The notes beneath the pieces are model-generated. The model was not told the origin of the DNA, ran no database searches, and saw nothing but the letters and a program-made list of their open reading frames with translations. From Megalopta genalis (taxonomy: Eukaryota; Arthropoda; Insecta; Hymenoptera; Halictidae), in assembly GCF_051020955.1 (NCBI RefSeq), contig NW_027476284.1, forward strand, positions 279,977 through 343,976: DNA of 64,000 nucleotides, given 5' to 3'. A program made the position numbers and the translations under genes. Positions 10,009-23,320 of this stretch are shown piece after piece (position 1 is the first letter of the stretch; each line of letters opens with the position of its first letter).

Positions 10009-13000
10009 CTAAGAATCTAAGAAACTAAGAAACTAAGAAACTAAGAAACTAAGAAACTAAGAAACTAAGAAACTAAGAAACTAAGAAACTAAGAAACATA
10101 GAAACTAAGAAACTAAGAAACTAAGAAACTAAGAAACTAAGAAACTAAGAAACTAAGAAACTTAGAAACTATGAAATTAAGAAATTAAGAAATTAAGAAA
10201 CTAAGAAACTAAGAAACTAAGAAACTGAGAAACTGAGAAACTGAGAAATTGAGAAACTGAGAAACTGAGAAACTAAGAAACTAAGAAACTTAGAAACTAA
10301 GAAACTAAGAAACTAAGAAACTAAGAAACTAAGAAACTAAGAAACCAAGAAACTAAGAAACGAACAAACTGACAAACTGACAAACTAAGAAACTAAGAAC
10401 CTAAGAAACTAAGAAACTAAGAAACTAAGAAACTAAGAAACTAAGGAACTAAGAAACTAAGAAACTAAGAAACGAACAAACTGACAAACTAAGAAACTAA
10501 GAAACTAAGAAACTAAGAAACTAAGAAACTCAGAAACTCAGAAACTAAGAAACTAAGAAACTAAGAAACTAGGAAACTAAGAAACTAAGAAAATAAGAAA
10601 CTAAGAAACTAAGAAACGAACAAACTGACAAACTGAGAAACTAAGAAACTAATAAACTAAGAAACTCGGAAACTAAGAAACTAAGAAACTAAGAAACTAA
10701 GAAACTAAGAAACTAAGAAACTAAGAAACTAAGAAACTGAGAAACTGAGAAACTGAGAAACTGAGAAACTGAGAAACTGAGAAACTGAGAAACTAAGAAA
10801 CTAAGAAACTAAGAAACTAAGAAACTTAGAAACTAAGAAACTAAGAAACTAAGAAACTAAGAAACTAAGAAACTAAGAAACTAAGAAACTAAGAAACTAA
10901 GAAACTAAGAAACTAAGAAACTAAGAAACTAAGAAACTAAGAAACTAAGAAACTATGAAACTAAGAAACTAAGAAACTAAGAAACTAAGAAACTAAGAAA
11001 CTAAGAAACTAAGAAACTCAGAAACTAAGAAACTAAGAAACTAAGAAACTAAGAAACTAAGAAACTAAGAAACTAAGAAACTAAGAAACTGAGAAACTAA
11101 GAAACTGAGAAACTAAGAAACTAAGAAGCTATGAAACTAAGAAACTAAGAAACTAAGAAACTAAGAAACTAAGAAACTAAGAAACTAAGAAACTATGAAA
11201 CTAAGAAACTAAGAAACTAAGAAACTAAGAAACTGAGAAACTGAGAAACTGAGAAACTCAGAAACTAAGAAACTAAGAAACTAAGAAACTAAGAAACTAA
11301 GAAACTAAGATACTAAGAAACTAAGAAACTAAGAAACTAAGAAACTAAGCAACTAAGAAACTAAGAAACTATGAAACTAAGAAACTAAGAAACTAAGAAA
11401 CTAAGAAACTAAGAAACTAGGAAACTAAGAATCTAAGAAACTAAGAAACTAAGAAACTAAGAAACTAAGAAACTAAGAAACTCAGAAACTAAGAAACTAA
11501 GTAACTAAGAAACTAAGAAACTAAGAAACTAAGAAACTAAGATTCTAACAATCTAAGAAACTAAGAAACTAAGAAACTAAGAAACTAAGAAACTAAGAAA
11601 CTGAGAAACTAAGAATCTAAGAAATTAAGAAACTCAGAAACTAAGAAACTAAGAAACTAAGAAACTAAAAAAGTAAGAAACTAAGAAACTAAGAAACTAA
11701 GAAACTAAGAAACTAAGAAACTAAGAAACTAAGAAACTAAGAAACTAAGAAACTAAGAAACTAAGAAACTAAGAAACTAAGAAACTAAGAAACTAAGAAA
11801 CTAAGAAACTAAGAAACTAAGAAACTAAGAAATTAAGAAATTAAGAAATTAAGAAACTAAGAAACTAAGAAACCAAGAAACTAAGAAACGAACAAACTGA
11901 CAAACTGACAAACTAAGAAACTAAGAAACTAAGAAACTAAGAAACTAAGAAACTAAGAAACTAAGAAACTAAGAATCTAAGAAACTAAGAAACTAAGAAA
12001 CTAAGAAACTAAGAAACTAAGAAACTAAGAAACTAAGAAACTAAGAAATTAAGAAACATAGAAACTAAGAAACTAAGAAACTAAGAAACTAAGAAACTAA
12101 GAAACTAAGAAACTTAGAAACTATGAAATTAAGAAATTAAGAAATTAAGAAACTAAGAAACTAAGAAACCAAGAAACTAAGGAACTAAGAAACTAAGAAA
12201 CTAAGAAACGAACAAACTGACAAACTAAGAAACTAAGAAACTAAGAAACTAAGAAACTAAGAAACTAAGAAACTAAGAAACTAAGAAACTAAGAAACTCA
12301 GAAACTCAGAAACTCAGAAACTAAGAAACTATGAAACTAAGAAACTATGAAACTAAGAAACTAAGAAACTAAGAAACTAAGAAATTAAGAAATTAAGAAA
12401 TTAAGAAACTAAGAAACTAAGAAACGAACAAACTGACAAACTGAGAAACTAAGAAACTAATAAACTAAGAAACTCAGAAACTAAGAAACTAAGAAACTAA
12501 GAAACTAAGAAACTAAGAAACTAAGAAACTAAGAAACTAAGAAACTAAGAAACTGAGAAACTGAGAAACTGAGAAACTGAGAAACTGAGAAACTGAGAAA
12601 CTGAGAAACTGAGAAACTGAGAAACTAAGAAACTAAGAAACTAAGAAACTAAGAAACTTAGAAACTAAGAAACTAAGAAGCTAAGAAACTAAGAAACTAA
12701 GAAACTAAGAAACTAAGAAACTAAGAAACTAAGAAACTAAGAAACTAAGAAACTAAGAAACTAAGAAACTAAGAAACTAAGAAACTAAGAAACTAAGAAA
12801 CTAACAATCTAAGAAACTAAGAAACTAAGAAACTAAGAAACTAAGAAACTAAGAAACTGAGAAACTAAGAAACTAAGAAATTAAGAAACTCAGAAACTAA
12901 GAAACTAAGAAACTAAGAAACTAAGAAACTAAGAAACTAAGAAACTAAGAAACTAAGAAACTAAGAAACTAAGAAACTAAGAAACTAAGAAACTAAGAAA

Positions 13001-14384
13001 CTAAGAAACTAAGAAACTAAGAAACTAAGAAACTAAGAAACTAAGAAACTAAGAAACTAAGAAACTAAGAAACTAAGAAATTAAGAAATTAAGAAATTAA
13101 GAAACTAAGAAACTAAGAAACTAAGAAACTAAGAAACGAACAAACTGACAAACTGACAAACTGACAAACTAAGAAACTAAGAAACTAAGAAACTAAGAAA
13201 CTAAGAAACTAAGAAACTAAGAAACTAAGAAACTAAGAAAATAAGAAAATAAGAAACTAAGAAACTAAGAAACTAAGAAACTAAGAAACTAAGAAACTAA
13301 GAAACTAAGAAACGAACAAACTGACAAACTAAGAAACTAAGAAACTAAGAAACAAAGAAACTAACAAACTAAGAAACTAAGAAACTAAGAAACTAAGAAA
13401 CTAAGAAACTAAGAAACAAAGAAAATAAGAAACTAAGAAACTAAGAAACTAAGAAACTAAGAAACTAAGAAACTAAGAAACTAAGAAACTAAGAAACTAA
13501 GAAACTAAGAAACTAAGAAACTAAGAAACTAAGAAACTAACAATCTAAGAAACTAAGAAACTAAGAAACTAAAAAACTAAGAAACTAAGAAACTAAGAAA
13601 CTAAGAAACTAAGAAACTAAGAAACTAAGAAACTAAGAAACTAAGAAACTAAGAAACTAAGAAACTAAGAAACTAAGAAACTATGAAACTAAGAAACTAA
13701 GAAACTAAGAAACTAAGAAACTAAGAAACTAAGAAACTAAGAAACTAAGAAACTAAGAAACTAAGAAACTAAGAAACTAAGAAACTAAGAAACTAAGAAA
13801 CTAAGAAACTAAGAAACTAAGAAACTAAGAAACTAAGAAACTAAGAAACTAAGAAACTAAGAAACTAAGAAACTAAGAAACTAATAAACTAAGAAACTAA
13901 GTAACTGAGAAACTGAGAAACTAAGAAACTAAGAAACTAAGAAACTAAGAAACTAAGAAACTAAGAAACTAAGAAACTAAGAAACTAAGAAACTAAGAAA
14001 CTAAGAAACTAAGAAACTAAGAAACTAAGAAACTAAGAAACTAAGAAACTAAGAAACTAAGAAACTAAGAAACTAAGAAACTAAGAAACTAAGAAACTAA
14101 GAAACTAAGAAACTAAGAAACTAAGAAACTAAGAAACTAACAATCTAAGAAACTAAGAAACTAAGAAACTAAGAAACTAAGAAACTAAGAAACTGAGAAA
14201 CTAAGAAACTAAGAAATTAAGAAACTCAGAAACTAAGAAACTAAGAAACTAAGAAACTAAGAAACTAAGAAACTAAGAAACTAAGAAACTAAGAAACTAA
14301 GAAACTAAGAAACTAAGAAACTAAGAAACTAAGAAACTAAGAAACTAAGAAACTAAGAAACTAAGAAACTAAGAAACTAAGAAA

Positions 14385-14448
14385 TTAAGAAATTAAGAAA
14401 TTAAGAAACTAAGAAATGAACAAACTGACATACTGACAAACTGACAAA
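14385..14448 (+). repeat. Module 1 copy with lost CpG
   Basis: Three ATTAAGAA, one plain, then ATGAACAA in place of ACGAACAA, CTGACATA and two ACTGACAA. Its relatives at 6993-7064 and 8377-8448 keep ACGAACAA and share CTGACATA. A C to T change at CpG explains the difference. The spacer is one monomer, the shortest of all copies. Confidence 0.85.
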
Positions 14449-14480
14449 CTAAGAAACTAAGAAACTAAGAAACTAAGAAA

Positions 14481-17400
14481 CTGAGAAACTGAGAAACTGA
14501 GAAACTGAGAAACTGAGAAACTGAGAAACTGAGAAACTGAGAAACTGAGAAACTAAGAAACTAAGAAACTAAGAAACTAAGAAACTAAGAAACTAAGAAA
14601 CTAAGAAACTAAGAAATTAAGAAACTAAGAAACTAAGAAAGTAAGAAACGAACAAACTGACAAACTGACAAACTGACAAACTAAGAAACTAAGAAACTAA
14701 GAAACTAAGAAACTAAGAAACTAAGAAACTAAGAAACTAAGAAACTAAGAAACTAAGAAACTAAGAAACTAAGAAACTAAGAAACTAAGAAACTAAGAAA
14801 CTAAGAAACTAAGAAACTAAGAAACTAAGAAACTAAGAAACTAAGAAACTAAGAAACTAAGAAACTAAGGAACTAAGAAACTAAGAAACTACGAAACTAA
14901 GAAACTAAGAAACTAAGAAACTATGACACTAAGAAACTAAGAAACTAAGAAACTAAGAAAGTAAGAAACTAAGAAACTAAGAAACTAAGAAACTAAGAAA
15001 CTAAGAAACTAAGAAACTAAGAAACTAAGAAACTAAGAAACTAATAAACTAATAAACTAATAAACTAAGAAACTAAGAAACTAAGAAACTAAGAAACTAA
15101 GAAACTAAGAAACTAAGAAACTAAGAAACTAAGAAACTATGAAACTAAGAAACTAACAATCTAAGAAACTAAGAAACTAAGAAACTAAGAAACTAAGAAA
15201 CTAAGAAACTGAGAAACTAAGAAACTAAGAAATTAAAATACTCAGAAAATAAGAAACTAAGAAACTAAGAAACTAAGAAACTAAGAAACTAAGAAACTAA
15301 GAAACTAAGAAACTAAGAAACTAAGAAACTAAGAAACTAAGAAACTAAGAAACTAAGAAACTAGGAAACTAAGAAACTAAGAAACTAAGAAACTAAGAAA
15401 CTAAGAAACTAAGAAACTAAGAAACTAAGAAACTAGGAAACTAAGAAACTAAGAAACTAAGAAACTAAGAAACTAAGAAATTAAGAAATTAAGAAATTAA
15501 GAAACTAAGAAACTAAGAAACTAAGAAACGCACAAACTGACAAACTGACAAACTGACAAACTAAGAAACTAAGAAACTAAGAAACTAAGAAACTAAGAAA
15601 CTAAGAAACGAACAAACTGACAAACTAAGAAACTAAGAAACTAAGAAACTAAGAAACTAAGAAACTAAGAAACTAAGAAACTAAGGAACTAAGAAACTAA
15701 GAAACTAAGAAACGAACAAACTGACAAACTAAGAAACTAAGAAACTAAGAAACTAAGAAACTAAGAAACGAACAAACTGACAAACTAAGAAACAAAGAAA
15801 CTAAGAAACTAAGAAACTAAGAAACTAAGATCCTAAGAAACTAAGAAACTCAGAAACTAAGAAACTAAGAAACTAAGAAACTAAGAAACTAAGAAACTAA
15901 GAAACTAAGAAACTAAGAAACTAAGAAACTAAGAAACTAAGAAACTAAGAAACTAAGAAACTAAGAAACTAAGAAACTAAGAAACTAAGAAACTAAGAAA
16001 CTAAGAAACTAAGAAACTAAGAAACTAAGAAACTAAGAAACTAAGAAACTAAGAAACTAAGAAACTAAGAAACTAAGAAACTAAGAAACTAAGAAACTAA
16101 GAAACTAAGAAACTAAGAAACTAAGAAACTAAGAAACTAAGAAACTAAGAAACTAAGAAACTAAGAAACTAAGAAACTAAGAAACTAAGAAACTAAGAAA
16201 CTAAGAAACTAAGAAACTAAGAAACTAAGAAACTAAGAAACTAAGAAACTAAGAAACTAATAAACTAAGAAACTAAGAAACTAAGAAACTAAGAAACTAA
16301 GAAACTGAGAAACTGAGAAACTGAGAAACTGAGAAACTGAGAAACTGAGAAACTGAGAAACTGAGAAACTGAGAAACTAAGAAACTAAGAAACTAAGAAA
16401 CTAAGAAACTAAGAAACTAAGAAACTAAGAAACTAAGAAACTAAGAAAGTAAGAAACGAACAAACTGACAAACTGACAAACTGACAAACTGACAAACTAA
16501 GAAACTAAGAAACTAAGAAACTAAGAAACTAAGAAACTAAGAAACTAAGAAACTAAGAAACTAAGAAACTAAGAAACTAAGAAACTAAGAAACTAAGAAA
16601 CTAAGAAACTAAGAAACTAAGAAACTAAGAAACTAAGAAACTAAGAAACTAAGGAACTAAGAAACTAAGAAACTAAGAAACTAAGAAACTAAGAAACTAA
16701 GAAACTATGACACTAAGAAACTAAGAAACTAAGAAACTAAGAAACTAAGAAACTAAGAAACTAAGAAACTAAGAAACTGAGAAACTGAGAAACTGAGAAA
16801 CTAAGAAACTGAGAAACTGAGAAACTGAGAAACTAAGAAACTAAGAAACTAAGAAACTAAGAAACTAAGAAACTAAGAAACTAAGAAACTAAGAAACTAA
16901 GAAACTAAGAAACTAAGAAACTAAGAAACTAAGAAACTAAGAAACTAAGAAACTAAGAAACTAAGAAACTAAGAAACTAAGAAACTAAGAAACTAATAAA
17001 CTAATAAACTAAGAAACTAAGAAACTAAGAAACTAAGAAACTAAGAAACTAAGAAACTAAGAAACTAAGAAACTAAGAAACTATGAAACTAAGAAACTAA
17101 CAATCTAAGAAACTAAGAAACTAAGAAACTAAGAAACTAAGAAACTAAGAAACTGAGAAACTAAGAAACTAAGAAATTAAAATACTCAGAAAATAAGAAA
17201 CTAAGAAACTAAGAAACTAAGAAACTAAGAAACTAAGAAACTAAGAAACTAAGAAACTAAGAAACTAAGAAACTAAGAAACTAAGAAACTAAGAAACTAA
17301 GAAACTAAGAAACTAGGAAACTAAGAAACTAAGAAACTAAGAAACTAAGAAACTAAGAAACTAAGAAACTAAGAAACTAGGAAACTAAGAAACTAAGAAA

Positions 17401-17504
17401 CTAAGAAACTAAGAAACTAAGAAATTAAGAAATTAAGAAACTAAGAAACTAAGAAACTAAGAAACTAAGAAACGCACAAACTGACAAACTGACAAACTGA
17501 CAAA
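14481..17504 (+). repeat. Higher-order duplication, offset 1,808-1,944 bp
   Basis: Copy 1 (14481-15560) and copy 2 (16305-17504) share a nine-unit ACTGAGAA run, GTAAGAAA followed by ACGAACAA and three (copy 1) or four (copy 2) ACTGACAA (14649 and 16457), ACTATGAC (about 14923 and 16706), adjacent ACTAATAA units, module 2 (15157 and 17101) and module 1 of the ACGCACAA type (15529 and 17473). The three-one-three ACTGAGAA pattern near 16777 is present only in copy 2; in copy 1 the stretch is plain. The offset grows from 1,808 to 1,944 bp across the copy for this reason. Confidence 0.87.
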
Positions 17505-20500
17505 CTAAGAAACTAAGAAACTAAGAAACTAAGAAACTAAGAAACTAAGAAACGAACAAACTGACAAACTAAGAAACTAAGAAACTAAGAAACTAAGAAA
17601 CTAAGAAACTAAGAAACTAAGAAACTAAGAAACTAAGAAACTAAGGAACTAAGAAACTAAGAAACTAAGAAACGAACAAACTGACAAACTAAGAAACTAA
17701 GAAACTAAGAAACTAAGAAACTAAGAAACTAAGAAACTAAGAAACTAAGAAACTCAGAAACTCAGAAACTCAGAAACTAAGAAACTAAGAAACTAAGAAA
17801 CTAAGAAACTAAGAAACTAAGAAACTAGGAAACTAAGAAACTAAGAAACTAAGAAACTAAGAAACTAAGATACTAAGAAACTAAGAAACTAAGAAACTAA
17901 GAATCTGAGAAACTGAGAAACTAAGAAACTAAGAAACTAAGAAACTAAGAAACTAAGAAACTAAGAAACTAAGAAACTAAGAAACTAAGAAACTAAAAAA
18001 CTAAGAAACTAAGAAACTAAGAAACTAAGAAACTAAGAAACTAAGAAACTAAGAAACTAAGAAACTAAGAAACTAAGAAACTAAGAAACTAAGAAACTAA
18101 GAAACTAAGAAACTAATAAACTAAGAAACTAAGAAACTAAGAAACTAAGAAACTATGAAACTAAGAATCTAACAATCTAAGAAACTAAGAAACTAAGAAA
18201 CTAAGAAACTAAGAAACTAAGAAACTGAGAAACTAAGAAACTAAGAAATTAAGATACTCAGAAACTAAGAAACTAAGAAACTAAGAAACTAAGAAACTAA
18301 GAAACTAAGAAACTAAGAAACTAAGAAACTACGAAACTAAGAAACTAAGAAACTAAGAAACTAAGAAACTAAGAAACTAGGAAACTAAGAAACTAAGTAA
18401 ATAAGAAACTAAGAAACTAAGAAACTAAGAAACTGAGAAACTAAGAAACTAAGAAACTAAGAAACTGAGAAACTGAGAAACTGAGAAACTAAGAAACTGA
18501 GAAACTGAGAAACTAAGAAACTAAGAAACTAAGAAACTAAGAAACTAAGAAACTAAGAAACTAAGAAACTAAGAAACTCAGAAACTAAGAAACTAAGTAA
18601 CTAAGAAACTAAGAAACTAAGAAACTAAGAAACTAAGAAAATAACAATCTAAGAAACTAAGAAACTAAGAAACTAAGAAACTAAGAAACTAAGAAACTGA
18701 GAAACTAAGAATCTAAGAAATTAAGAAACTCAGAAACTAAGAAACTAAGAAACTAAGAAACTAAGAAACTAAGAAACTAAGAAACTAAGAAACTAAGAAA
18801 CTAAGAAACTAAGAAACTAAGAAACTAAGAAACTAAGAAACTAAGAAACTAAGAAACTAAGAAACTAAGAAACTAAGAAACTAAGAAACTAAGAAACTAA
18901 GAAACTAAGAAACTAAGAAACTAAGAAACTAAGAAACTAAGAAATTAAGAAATTAAGAAATTAAGAAGCTAAGAAACTAAGAAACCAAGAAACTAAGAAA
19001 CGAACAAACTGACAAACTGACAAACTAAGAAACTAAGAAACTAAGAAACTAAGAAACTAAGAAACGAACAAACTGACAAACTAAGAAACTGAGAAACTAA
19101 GAAACTAAGAAACTAAGAAACTAAGAAACTAAGAAACTAAGAAACTAAGAAACTCAGAAACTCAGAAACTATGAAACTAAGAAACTAAGAAACTAAGAAA
19201 CTAAGAAACTAAGAAACTAAGAAACTAAGAAACTAAGAAACTAAGAAACTAAGAAACTAAGAAACTAAGAAACTAAGAAACTAAGAAACTAAGAAACTAA
19301 GAAACTAAGAAACTAAGAAACTAAGAAACTAAGGAACTAAGAAACTAAGAATCTAAGAAACTAAGAAACTAAGAAACTAAGAAACTAAGAAACTAAGAAA
19401 CTAAGAAACTAAGAAACTATGAAACTAAGAATCTAACAATCTAAGAAACTAAGAAACTAAGAAACTAAGAAACTAAGAAACTAAGAAACTGAGAAACTAA
19501 GAAACTAAGAAATTAAGATACTCAGAAACTAAGAAACTAAGAAACTAAGAAACTAAGAAACTAAGAAACTAAGAAACTAAGAAACTACGAAACTAAGAAA
19601 CTAAGAAACTAAGAAACTAAGAAACTAAGAAACTAGGAAACTAAGAAACTAAGTAAATAAGAAACTAAGAAACTAAGAAACTAAGAAACTGAGAAACTAA
19701 GAAACTAAGAAACTAAGAAACTGAGAAACTGAGAAACTGAGAAACTAAGAAACTGAGAAACTGAGAAACTAAGAAACTAAGAAACTAAGAAACTAAGAAA
19801 CTAAGAAACTAAGAAACTAAGAAACTAAGAAACTCAGAAACTAAGAAACTAAGTAACTAAGAAACTAAGAAACTAAGAAACTAAGAAACTAAGAAAATAA
19901 CAATCTAAGAAACTAAGAAACTAAGAAACTAAGAAACTAAGAAACTAAGAAACTGAGAAACTAAGAATCTAAGAAATTAAGAAACTCAGAAACTAAGAAA
20001 CTAAGAAACTAAGAAACTAAGAAACTAAGAAACTAAGAAACTAAGAAACTAAGAAACTAAGAAACTAAGAAACTAAGAAACTAAGAAACTAAGAAACTAA
20101 GAAACTAAGAAACTAAGAAACTAAGAAACTAAGAAACTAAGAAACTAAGAAACTAAGAAACTAAGAAACTAAGAAACTAAGAAACTAAGAAACTAAGAAA
20201 CTAAGAAACTAAGAAATTAAGAAATTAAGAAATTAAGAAGCTAAGAAACTAAGAAACCAAGAAACTAAGAAACGAACAAACTGACAAACTGACAAACTAA
20301 GAAACTAAGAAACTAAGAAACTAAGAAACTAAGAAACGAACAAACTGACAAACTAAGAAACTGAGAAACTAAGAAACTAAGAAACTAAGAAACTAAGAAA
20401 CTAAGAAACTAAGAAACTAAGAAACTCAGAAACTCAGAAACTATGAAACTAAGAAACTAAGAAACTAAGAAACTAAGAAACTAAGAAACTAAGAAACTAA

Positions 20501-23320
20501 GAAACTAAGAAACTAAGAAACTAAGAAACTAAGAAACTAAGAAACTAAGAAACTAAGAAACTAAGAAACTAAGAAACTAAGGAACTAAGAAACTAAGAAT
20601 CTAAGAAACTAAGAAACTAAGAAACTAAGAAACTAAGAAACTAAGAAACTAAGAAACTAAGAAACTAAGAAACTAAGAAACTAATAAACTAAGAAACTAA
20701 GAAACTAAGAAACTAAGAAACTAAGAAACTAAGAAACTAAGAAACTAAGAAACTAAGAAATTAAGAAACGAACAAACTGACAAACTGACAAACTGACAAA
20801 CTAAGAAACTAAGAAACTAAGAGACTAAGAAACTAAGAAACTAAGAAACTAAGAAACTAAGAAACTAAGAAACTAAGAAACTAAGAAACTAAGAAACTAA
20901 GAAACTAAGAAACTAAGAAACTAAGAAACTAAGAAACTAAGAAACTAAGAAACTAAGGAACTAAGAAACTAAGAAACTAAGAAACTAAGAAACTAAGAAA
21001 CTAAGGAACTAAGAAACTAAGAAACTAAGAAACTAAGAAACTAAGAAACTATGACACTAAGAAACTAAGAAACTAAGAAACTAAGAAACTAAGAAACTAA
21101 GAAACTAAGAAACTAAGAAACTGAGAAACTGAGAAACTGAGAAACTAAGAAACTGAGAAACTGAGAAACTGAGAAACTAAGAAACTAAGAAACTAAGAAA
21201 CTAAGAAACTAAGAAAGTAAGAAACTAAGAAACTAAGAAACTAAGAAACTAAGAAACTAAGAAACTAAGAAACTAAGAAACTAAGAAACTAAGAAACTAA
21301 TAAACTAATAAACTAATAAACTAAGAAACTAAGAAACTAAGAAACTAAGAAACTAAGAAACTAAGAAACTAAGAAACTAAGAAACTAAGAAACTATGAAA
21401 CTAAGAAACTAACAATCTAAGAAACTAAGAAACTAAGAAACTAAGAAACTAAGAAACTAAGAAACTGAGAAACTAAGAAACTAAGAAATTAAAATACTCA
21501 GAAAATAAGAAACTAAGAAACTAAGAAACTAAGAAACTAAGAAACTAAGAAACTAAGAAACTAAGAAACTAAGAAACTAAGAAACTAAGAAACTAAGAAA
21601 CTAAGAAACTAAGAAACTAAGAAACTAGGAAACTAAGAAACTAAGAAACTAAGAAACTAAGAAACTAAGAAACTAAGAAACTAAGAAACTAAGAAACTAG
21701 GAAACTAAGAAACTAAGAAACTAAGAAACTAAGAAACTAAGAAATTAAGAAATTAAGAAATTAAGAAACTAAGAAACTAAGAAACTAAGAAACGCACAAA
21801 CTGACAAACTGACAAACTGACAAACTAAGAAACTAAGAAACTAAGAAACTAAGAAACTAAGAAACTAAGAAACGAACAAACTGACAAACTAAGAAACTAA
21901 GAAACTAAGAAACTAAGAAACTAAGAAACTAAGAAACTAAGAAACTAAGGAACTAAGAAACTAAGAAACTAAGAAACGAACAAACTGACAAACTAAGAAA
22001 CTAAGAAACTAAGAAACTAAGAAACTAAGAAACGAACAAATTGACAAACTAAGAAACAAAGAAACTAAGAAACTAAGAAACTAAGAAACTAAGATCCTAA
22101 GAAACTAAGAAACTCAGAAACTAAGAAACTAAGAAACTAAGAAACTAAGAAACTAAGAAACTAAGAAACTAAGAAACTAAGAAACTAAGAAACTAAGAAA
22201 CTAAGAAACTAAGAAACTAAGAAACTAAGAAACTAAGAAACTAAGAAACTAAGAAACTAAGAAACTAAGAAACTAAGAAACTAAGAAACTAAGAAACTAA
22301 GAAACTAAGAAACTAAGAAACTAAGAAACTAAGAAACTAAGAAACTAAGAAACTAATAAACTAAGAAACTAAGAAACTAAGAAACTAAGAAACTAAGAAA
22401 CTGAGAAACTGAGAAACTGAGAAACTGAGAAACTGAGAAACTGAGAAACTGAGAAACTGAGAAACTGAGAAACTAAGAAACTAAGAAACTAAGAAACTAA
22501 GAAACTAAGAAACTAAGAAACTAAGAAACTAAGAAACTAAGAAACTAAGAAACTAAGAAAGTAAGAAACGAACAAACTGACAAACTGACAAACTGACAAA
22601 CTGACAAACTAAGAAACTAAGAAACTAAGAAACTAAGAAACTAAGAAACTAAGAAACTAAGAAACTAAGAAACTAAGAAACTAAGAAACTAAGAAACTAA
22701 GAAACTAAGAAACTAAGAAACTAAGAAACTAAGAAACTAAGAAACTAAGAAACTAAGAAACTAAGGAACTAAGAAACTAAGAAACTAAGAAACTAAGAAA
22801 CTAAGAAACTAAGAAACTATGACACTAAGAAACTAAGAAACTAAGAAACTAAGAAACTAATAAACTAAGAAACTAAGAAACTAAGAAACTAAGAAACTGA
22901 GAAACTGAGAAACTGAGAAACTAAGAAACTGAGAAACTGAGAAACTGAGAAACTAAGAAACTAAGAAACTAAGAAACTAAGAAACTAAGAAACTAAGAAA
23001 CTAAGAAACTAAGAAACTAAGAAACTAAGAAACTAAGAAACTAAGAAACTAAGAAACTAAGAAACTAAGAAACTAAGAAACTAAGAAACTAAGAAACTAA
23101 GAAACTAAGAAACTAAGAAACTAATAAACTAATAAACTAATAAACTAAGAAACTAAGAAACTAAGAAACTAAGAAACTAAGAAACTAAGAAACTAAGAAA
23201 CTAAGAAACTATGAAACTAAGAAACTAACAATCTAAGAAACTAAGAAACTAAGAAACTAAGAAACTAAGAAACTAAGAAACTGAGAAACTAAGAAACTAA
23301 GAAATTAAAATACTCAGAAA
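15040..23320 (+). repeat. Higher-order duplication, offset 6,096-6,264 bp
   Basis: Segment 15040-17190 recurs at about 21296-23320. Private markers confirm it: adjacent ACTAATAA units (15050 and 21300; 16994 and 23122), module 2 ending in the AAAATACTCAG form (15157 and 21413; 17101 and 23229), ACGCACAA (15529 and 21793), the unique CTAAGATC-CTAAGAAA pair (15831 and 22095, offset 6,264), the nine-unit ACTGAGAA run (16305 and 22401) and ACGAACAA with four ACTGACAA (16457 and 22569, offset 6,112). The second copy has one changed unit, TTGACAAA instead of CTGACAAA, at 22041. This is a composite: the duplicated block already contained the 1.8-1.9-kb repeat. Confidence 0.88.
18173..20696 (+). repeat. 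Tandem higher-order repeat, 1,256-1,272 bp, two copies
   Basis: Copy 1 starts near 18173 and copy 2 near 19437. Shared landmarks: module 2 preceded by CTAAGAAT (18173 and 19437, offset 1,264), ACTACGAA, CTAAGTAA-ATAAGAAA, the three-one-two ACTGAGAA pattern (18465 and 19721), module 2 preceded by AATAACAA (18645 and 19901, offset 1,256), module 1 with its third unit ATTAAGAAG (18945 and 20217), an ACGAACAA box (19065 and 20337, offset 1,272) and two ACTCAGAA units. Confidence 0.88.

Larger units (their letters stand above)
5513..12888 (+). repeat. Higher-order duplication, offset 6,872 bp
   Basis: Copy 1 (5513-6016) and copy 2 (12385-12888) share, in order, an ATTAAGAA triplet, an ACGAACAA plus one ACTGACAA box, ACTAATAA (5589 and 12461), ACTCAGAA, a long ACTGAGAA run (5673-5752 and 12553-12624), ACTTAGAA and module 2 (5933 and 12805), all at an offset of 6,872 bp (859 x 8) apart from one unit at the start of the ACTGAGAA run. 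A third, partial copy of the ACTAATAA landmark is at 10653, 1,808 bp before 12461. Confidence 0.88.
5153..14480 (+). repeat. Zone with 1.38-kb and 6.87-kb higher-order repeats
   Basis: Module 1 copies: 5513-5568, 6993-7064, 8377-8448, 9521-9600, 11833-11912, 12385-12440, 13081-13168 and 14385-14448. Module 2 caatct marks: 5933, 6261, 6709, 7437, 7797, 8797, 9213, 11549, 12805, 13541 and 14141; those at 6261, 7437, 8797 and 13541 lack the downstream ACTGAGAA-ATTAAGAA-ACTCAGAA part. Boxes of ACGAACAA plus one or two ACTGACAA without an upstream triplet lie at about 5272, 5384, 7224, 8616, 9640, 10360, 10472, 10616, 12208 and 13312. ACTGAGAA runs: 5673-5752 (ten units, one CTGAAAAA), 10225-10272, 10737-10792 and 12553-12624. 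Zone-specific variants are CTGACATA inside module 1 (7041, 8425, 14425), two adjacent AATAAGAA units (about 7133, 8517, 13243) and an AAAAAAGTAAG stretch (about 7467, 8827, 11666). Confidence 0.93.
14481..20800 (+). repeat. Zone of 1.8-1.9-kb and 1.26-kb higher-order repeats
   Basis: Module 1 copies: 15481-15560, 17425-17504, 18945-19024 and 20217-20296. Module 2 caatct marks: 15157, 17101, 18173, 18645, 19437 and 19901. ACTGAGAA nine-unit runs: 14481-14552 and 16305-16376. Boxes of ACGAACAA with three or four ACTGACAA: 14649-14680, 16457-16496 and 20769-20800. One-ACTGACAA boxes: 15609, 15713, 15769, 17553, 17673, 19065 and 20337. Module 2 here has two subtypes. At 15157 and 17101 it ends in ATTAAAAT-ACTCAGAA-AATAAGAA; at 18173 and 19437 it is preceded by CTAAGAAT and ends in ATTAAGAT-ACTCAGAA. 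Adjacent ACTAATAA units (three near 15050, two near 16994) also mark the 1.9-kb repeat. Confidence 0.92.

Noticed and set aside
10653..16457. Recurrent exact offset of 1,808 bp (10653 to 12461, and 14649 to 16457) as a true repeat period
   Set aside because: The two pairs involve different markers in different zones. Offsets are forced to multiples of 8 and many exist between 1.0 and 2.0 kb, so coincidence is likely.
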